A stretch of 36,685 nucleotides of DNA, taken from an uncultured Sulfolobales archaeon (GTDB lineage: Archaea; Thermoproteota; Thermoprotei_A; Sulfolobales; NBVN01). The notes below the pieces were generated by a model, which did no database searches, was not told the origin of the DNA, and was given only the letters and a program-made list of their open reading frames with translations. This document shows, in pieces, positions 32,835 to 36,685 of this stretch (its first letter is position 1; every line of letters starts with the position of its first letter). The stretch spans positions 1-36,685 of the forward strand of contig CALIBI010000055.1 in the NCBI GenBank assembly GCA_938045815.1. The letters run 5' to 3'. A program made the position numbers and the translations under genes.

Positions 32835-33804
32835 GCTTCCACCTCTGCTTAACGAACGCTTCCTCAGGCTTAACCTGAATACCGTGTTTCAGGAGAAGCA
32901 CACCAGCCCAAGCTATCATTACACCGTTATCTACAGCGTACTGAGGAGGTACGACGCCCAGCTTAACACCCCTCAAGCTACTCATAACCTCGAACTTCCT
33001 CCTCAAGACGGGGGAGGAAGCAACACCACCAACAACTAGTACTTCCTTATTACCTGTGTGTGCGAGAGCTCTCTCACTAACCTCAACTATAGCTGAGTAA
33101 GCGATTTCTCGAGCACTGTAGCACACGTCGTTTAGTCTTGCTCTAGATTCCTTAATTAGTTTTAGAGCAGCTGTGAGTAGTCCTGAGAAAGAAACGTCCT
33201 GACCCTTAACAACGTAGGGGAGCTCAACGAACCTCCCACCCTCCTCGGCACACCGGTCTATCTGGTGTAGTCCTGAAACCACGTACGGTGGCGCGATCCC
33301 TGCTTCACGAGCTAGTGTGTCCAGGAAGTTACCTAGAGGTATGTCTAGAGTCTCACCGAATATTCTGTACCTACCTTCAGAGAACGAAGCTATTAGTGTG
33401 TTACCGCCGGACAAGTAAACCACTAAGGGGTTCCTGAAAGAGAATAGCAGCCTACCTATCTCGATGTGTGCTAGCGCGTGATTAACTGGTGCTAGAGGTT
33501 TGCTGTAGTATGAAGCGATAGCTCTAGCTAGTGTTGCTCCAACCCTCAAGCAAGGACCTATTCCAGGACCTAAAGCTACGGCAACCCCGTCTAGGTCACT
33601 AATCCTTACTCCAGCATCGCTGAGAGCTTTCCTCAACGCTTCTGAAGCGTTACTCACGAAGTACTGTGAGGCTTCCTTAGGGTGTATCCCGCCGGTCTTG
33701 GGTTTATAAACAAACCTCACGTCAGCCAGGATGTGTGGGGGTTCGTCACTAACTATACCGACCCCGAACGTGTGTGCTGATGACTCAATACCTAACACGA
33801 TCAT
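32803..33804 (-). CDS. kae1: KEOPS threonylcarbamoyltransferase Kae1
   Basis: This 333-residue ASKHA-fold enzyme transfers the threonylcarbamoyl group to A37 of tRNA. It begins IVLGIESSAHTFGVGIV, has the phosphate loop GPGIGPCLRVGA, metal ligands in VNHALAHIEIG (two His), LVVYLSGGNT and the C-terminal DNGVMIAWAG (Asp). All active-site residues I can check are present. ATG 33804 lies 16 bases after the S27Ae stop. Bud32 follows, overlapped by 32 bases. Confidence 0.97.
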   Translation of the reverse strand: MIVLGIESSAHTFGVGIVSDEPPHILADVRFVYKPKTGGIHPKEASQYFVSNASEALRKALSDAGVRISDLDGVAVALGPGIGPCLRVGATLARAIASYYSKPLAPVNHALAHIEIGRLLFSFRNPLVVYLSGGNTLIASFSEGRYRIFGETLDIPLGNFLDTLAREAGIAPPYVVSGLHQIDRCAEEGGRFVELPYVVKGQDVSFSGLLTAALKLIKESRARLNDVCYSAREIAYSAIVEVSERALAHTGNKEVLVVGGVASSPVLRRKFEVMSSLRGVKLGVVPPQYAVDNGVMIAWAGVLLLKHGIQVKPEEAFVKQRWKLDQVDVPWLP

Positions 33805-33819
33805 TTTCTTGTTTTCCCG

Positions 33820-33981
33820 CTACTTCACGTACTCTACGTGGTGGCAGTACCCGCAGTACCATCTAGGGGCTGGGTTTCGGTAGTAACCCATCACTCTACC
33901 GCACTTAGGGCATAACCTATTCTTGAGTTTTGCCTTGCCTGCTTTCAGGTCTATCTCGTAGAGCTTGTGTCTCTCAGCCAA
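33820..33981 (-). CDS. rps27ae: 30S ribosomal protein S27Ae
   Basis: This 53-residue zinc-finger ribosomal protein reads (M)AERHKLYEIDLKAGKAKL and then two zinc pairs, CPKC (residues 24-27) and CGYC (43-46), ending HHVEYVK. It starts at TTG 33981, with GAGGGG six bases upstream, three bases before the S24e stop region ends, so the two genes abut. Small size and the TTG start make it easy to miss, but sequence and place next to S24e are decisive. In eukaryotes the homolog is fused to ubiquitin. Confidence 0.95.
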   Translation of the reverse strand: MAERHKLYEIDLKAGKAKLKNRLCPKCGRVMGYYRNPAPRWYCGYCHHVEYVK

Positions 33982-33983
33982 GC

Positions 33984-34298
33984 TTAACCCCTCTTAATCA
34001 GGTGTTCAGGCTCGAAAAACTCTAGTCTTCTGAGGTCATCATATACGTTTACTCTGAATACTGATCTATGGGCCCCGTACTCACTCCTAATATACTTCAC
34101 AACAACGAGTTCAGGACTCCTCCCGTAGAGTTTAGCTATTGCTTCCTTCAGAGAACTCCTGCGTGGCGTGCCCCCACCTAAGTGAATTACTTCACCAAAT
34201 AACTCGATCCTGCCCACAACCTTATTATGTTTCTCGCTAAGCACGTTAACCACAACACCACCCTCAATACTCACACTCCTCAAGGGTGATTGACTCAC
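33984..34298 (-). CDS. rps24e: 30S ribosomal protein S24e
   Basis: This 104-residue protein has the S24e fold: an opening strand, EKHNKVVGRIELFGEVIHLGGGTPRR, then SLKEAIAKLYGRSPELVVVKYIRSEYGAHRS and YDDLRRLEFFEPEHLIKR. The residue pattern R-x-E-x-x-x-x-x-H-x-G-G-x-T-P is typical. GTG 34298 follows GGTGTGAG. It leads the S24e-S27Ae-Kae1-Bud32-RdgB-S15 cluster, divergent from proC, with TATA-like ACTTAAAATA at 34331-34340. Confidence 0.95.
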   Translation of the reverse strand: MSQSPLRSVSIEGGVVVNVLSEKHNKVVGRIELFGEVIHLGGGTPRRSSLKEAIAKLYGRSPELVVVKYIRSEYGAHRSVFRVNVYDDLRRLEFFEPEHLIKRG

Positions 34299-34330
34299 GT
34301 CTCACACCACTAAATAAAGCCAACCCAAAA

Positions 34331-34340
34331 TATTTTAAGT
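34331..34340 (-). promoter_or_regulatory. TATA box of the rps24e cluster
   Basis: The minus-strand ACTTAAAATA lies about 33-42 bases before GTG 34298 and probably drives the whole translation/KEOPS block. Confidence 0.5.
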
Positions 34341-34449
34341 TTATGCTTAGTAGTCGGAAAGACTTTACTCACACTGCTTGAATGACTCAACGACGTAAGA
34401 AGTTTATATGTTCGTAGTTCACCACTTAACTAGTAACGCGGTGGGGCTG

Positions 34450-35283
34450 GTGAGTAAGTCAAGTATTGGTGTTTTAGGTGCTGGTAGGATAGGGTCAGCA
34501 ATCATTAAGGCACTCAAGACGTGCATGCCTGAAGTCAAGATATACGCTAGCGGGAGGAGAGACGAGACAATCCAGAAAGCTTCAGAATTAGGTGCGTTAG
34601 TCAGTAAGGATAACGCGTACGTAGTAAGTAGTTCCGAGCTAGTAATAATAAGTGTTAAGCCCCACCACTTCCCGGAGCTCTATAATCAAGTCCCGAGTGA
34701 GTTGTGGTCAGGCAAGACCGTAGTCTCGATAATGGCTGGCGTTAAGCTTAGTACCTTAAGTAAAGTTCTTGAGGGTGCTGAAATCTTCAGAGCTATGCCG
34801 AACATAAACGCTTTAGTTGGTAGGTCAGCTACAGCCATAGCTACTAACAACGACACCACCTCCGGGAAGATCTTCGTTGAGGAAGTTTTCCAGTGTTTAG
34901 GTAGTGTTTACTGGGTTCCTGAGGAATACCTGGATGCTTGGACAAGCCTCGTAGGCAGTGGCCCGGCATTCATGACTGAAATAATAGACGGACTTGTTTT
35001 AGGTGCTGTTGCTTCAGGAATGTCTAGAGATATCGCCTACAGAGCTGTGCTAGACATGATTGAAGGAACTATTAAGCTACTTAAGGAGTTAAGGATACAT
35101 CCAGTCGAGATCAGAGACGAAGTAACAACACCTGCAGGAACCACGATAAGAGGGTTAAAGATTCTTGAGAGTAAAGGAATTAAAGCAGGCTTGATGGATG
35201 TTGTCGAGACCTCATACATAAGGTCGGTAGAGATAGGTAACGAAATAGACAAAAGCATTAAAACCAAGATACGGTGGAAGTGA
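34450..35283 (+). CDS. proC: pyrroline-5-carboxylate reductase
   Basis: This 277-residue NAD(P)H-dependent enzyme makes proline from pyrroline-5-carboxylate. It has the Rossmann motif IGVLGAGRIGSAI, RAMPNINALVGRSATAIA (about 118-135) and the C-terminal active-site region LVGSGPAFMTEIIDGL, with VTTPAGTTIRGL near the end. I chose GTG 34450 because GGTGGGG precedes it and the protein then has normal length; the frame remains open back to 34408. It is divergent from rps24e. Confidence 0.94.
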   Translation: MSKSSIGVLGAGRIGSAIIKALKTCMPEVKIYASGRRDETIQKASELGALVSKDNAYVVSSSELVIISVKPHHFPELYNQVPSELWSGKTVVSIMAGVKLSTLSKVLEGAEIFRAMPNINALVGRSATAIATNNDTTSGKIFVEEVFQCLGSVYWVPEEYLDAWTSLVGSGPAFMTEIIDGLVLGAVASGMSRDIAYRAVLDMIEGTIKLLKELRIHPVEIRDEVTTPAGTTIRGLKILESKGIKAGLMDVVETSYIRSVEIGNEIDKSIKTKIRWK

Positions 35284-35322
35284 TTTAATCACTTTAATGA
35301 ATTTCCGAGGACCTAAACAACG

Positions 35323-35330
35323 CTTTTAAG
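35323..35330 (+). promoter_or_regulatory. TATA box before the unknown gene at 35357
   Basis: CTTTTAAG lies 27-34 bases before ATG 35357, the expected distance for a short-leader or leaderless archaeal gene, supporting that ATG as the original start. Confidence 0.4.
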
Positions 35331-35356
35331 GGGGAGGTATTTAAGTATTTTTGGTG

Positions 35357-35789
35357 ATGTTGGATAATCCTTACTACGTACCCGCAGGCAGGAGATTCAT
35401 TCAGTGATTCCTCACACGCGTTACGCGTAGTTAAGCAAGCTATGCTGGATGAGTTACTGCCTGCGGGTTTCACCCCAGAAGTTATTGATAGCATGTTTAG
35501 GAAAGCTCTCAGACTTGGGTTGTGGGGTTTTCTAGAGCCGGAGAAGAGAGCGTTGATTCTCGTGTTGAGGAGGTGGGTTGGTAGGGTTAAGTCACCGGTT
35601 CTCATAAAGATTCTTGAGGAGATTTACGTTGAGATAGAACTCAACACGTTTAGAGGTAGAGCACTCTTCTACGGAGTCTTAGTAGCTTTGAGGAGTGGTT
35701 TGCTTGAAGTACTTAGGTCTCTGAAGTTCTTGCTGTATCTCGGTATATCTTATCTCAGTAACCCACCACTCTTCAGGTTCCTGGGTTAG
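35357..35789 (+). pseudogene. unknown helical protein gene, possibly frameshifted by a 4-bp duplication
   Basis: I do not recognise the product. An ATG at 35357 opens MLDNPYYVPAGRRFIQ and then stops, whereas a second frame carries the rest to TAG 35789: VVKQAMLDELLPAGFTPEVI and a Leu-rich helical body with a hydrophobic tail (SLKFLLYLGISYLS). GCAG is directly repeated at 35384-35391. Removing one copy joins the frames as MLDNPYYVPAGDSFSDSSHA and gives about 143 residues. Alternatively translation begins at ATG 35442 and yields a 115-residue protein. It ends ten bases before the glycosyltransferase and is probably cotranscribed with it. Confidence 0.5.
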
Positions 35790-35799
35790 GTCACTCTGG

Positions 35800-36685
35800 A
35801 TGTCCGTAACTAAAGACTCAGTGACTGTGATCGTCCCGACACTGAATGAAGAGGAAGCCATAGGCTTAGTTATTGATGAGCTTAAGAAAGAAGGTTACGA
35901 AAACATTCTCGTGGTGGATGGTCATTCTACGGATGGTACTGTCGAGGTTGCTAGGAGTAAGGGTGTTAAGGTAATTTATCAGGAGGGTAGGGGGAAGACT
36001 GACGCAATAAAGACTGCTCTAAAGTATGTTGAGACTCCGTACGTGGTGGTTATTGACGGTGACTACACCTACGACCCGAGAGATGTGGTGAGGCTTCTTG
36101 AGAGGTTGAGAGATTATGACGAGGTTATAGGGGTTAGGGATAGGAGTGAGATACCGAGACTCCACAGACTCGGTAATTACGTCATAACTAGGCTCTTCAA
36201 CTTAATCTTCGGTACTAGGCTTAGGGATGTTTGTTCAGGTCTCTACGTTCTGAGGACTGACGTGGCTAGGGAGGTAGATTTTGAGGGTAGGGGGTTTAGT
36301 CTTGAGGTTGAGGTTGCTGCGCACGTAGCTTCTACTGGCGGCAGGATCGGTGAGGTTGAGATTAGTTATAGGAAGAGGATAGGTAAGTCAAAGCTTAAGA
36401 AGATTCACGGACTACAAATAGTGGTTACGGCACTAAAACTCATGCTGAAGTACAACCCGGTTTCTCTCCTCTTCCTAATCTCGTCACTAGCACTAATACC
36501 TGGTGTCGCCATAATTGGTTACGTAGCTTATGAGTTCCTCTTCTACGGGATCAAGCACCACGTGTGGGCGGTGATCGGGGTAACTACTGGTGGTGTTGGA
36601 CTCATATCACTACTCATAACGATATTCGCTTTATACATGAAGAGATTCGAGTACAGAGTACTTAGGGTACTCAGAGAATTAAAAC
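35800..36685 (+). CDS. membrane family-2 glycosyltransferase (dolichol-phosphate sugar synthase-like), truncated by window end
   Basis: The frame is open to the window end (295 codons visible). The N-terminal GT-A domain has VTVIVPTLNEEEAIGLVI, ILVVDGHSTDGTVEVA, GRGKTDAIKTAL, the DxD-type VVVIDGDYTYDP and the acceptor motif RDVCSGLYVL. Near the C-terminus there are two hydrophobic helices (SLLFLISSLALIPGVAIIGYV and VIGVTTGGVGLISLLITIFALY). It resembles dolichyl-phosphate mannose/glucose synthases that load lipid carriers for glycan or N-glycan assembly. The start is ATG 35800, just after the unknown gene. The C-terminus appears nearly complete, but no stop codon is seen. Confidence 0.9.
   Translation, partial: MSVTKDSVTVIVPTLNEEEAIGLVIDELKKEGYENILVVDGHSTDGTVEVARSKGVKVIYQEGRGKTDAIKTALKYVETPYVVVIDGDYTYDPRDVVRLLERLRDYDEVIGVRDRSEIPRLHRLGNYVITRLFNLIFGTRLRDVCSGLYVLRTDVAREVDFEGRGFSLEVEVAAHVASTGGRIGEVEISYRKRIGKSKLKKIHGLQIVVTALKLMLKYNPVSLLFLISSLALIPGVAIIGYVAYEFLFYGIKHHVWAVIGVTTGGVGLISLLITIFALYMKRFEYRVLRVLRELK

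Noticed and set aside
1-36685. CRISPR arrays or insertion sequences
   Set aside because: I saw no regularly spaced repeats, transposase motifs or terminal inverted repeats.

Overview
The window is compact, almost entirely coding DNA from a thermophilic archaeon, most likely a crenarchaeon (Thermoproteota, Desulfurococcales-like). The evidence is the gene set: Orc1/Cdc6, eukaryote-type ribosomal proteins (L37e, L15e, S6e with the long crenarchaeal form, S3Ae, S15, S24e, S27Ae), an LSm protein, aCPSF1/FttA, a proteasome beta subunit, G1P dehydrogenase for archaeal lipids, RNase P proteins Pop5 and Rpp30, three KEOPS subunits and a C/D-box guide RNA. TATA-type promoters and Shine-Dalgarno motifs are both visible, and GTG/TTG starts are common. 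No insertion sequence or CRISPR array was seen, and no gene-free stretch exceeds about 300 bases once pseudogenes are counted.

Layout. 1-1130: a decayed end, with a possible glycosyltransferase tail, a frameshifted family-2 glycosyltransferase and a stump of an AbrB-type antitoxin, beside tRNA-Leu(GAG). 1301-8116 (minus): AEC transporter, TauE/SafE permease, aminotransferase, DUF99, Orc1/Cdc6, Na+/H+ antiporter, DUF211, L37e and LSm. 8208-12353 (plus): PUA protein, a tail-anchored unknown followed by a membrane-anchored CAP-domain protein, a radical SAM protein and tRNA-Ala(GGC). 12384-15543 (minus): flavin reductase-like protein, aCPSF1 and psmB. 15654-18013 (plus): egsA, pcm and UPF0179. 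18002-21766 (minus): S6e, DUF371 and the methylmalonyl-CoA mutase/epimerase cluster. 21977-25575 (minus): an RNA m5C methyltransferase, a C/D guide RNA and an RNase P/exosome-type/L15e operon. 25664-26170: a pseudogene of a coiled-coil PD-(D/E)XK-like family. 26293-28855 (minus): YchF-like GTPase and a GlmU-like sugar nucleotidyltransferase. 28936-34298 (minus): a translation and tRNA-modification block with S3Ae, Pcc1, a RecJ/Cdc45-like protein, S15, an ITPase, Bud32, Kae1, S27Ae and S24e. 34450-36685 (plus): proC, an unknown gene with an apparent 4-bp duplication near its start, and a membrane glycosyltransferase cut by the window end.

The main theme is information processing: rRNA and tRNA maturation (RNase P, KEOPS, guide RNA, m5C methyltransferase), translation, transcription termination and protein turnover. 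The most noteworthy observations are a Pop5 RNase P subunit with an N-terminal membrane helix, a C/D guide RNA just downstream of it, two genes that appear to start on non-standard codons (CTG for the YchF-like GTPase, possibly ACG for the flavin reductase), a palindrome embedding the psmB TATA box, and several genes broken by small lesions.
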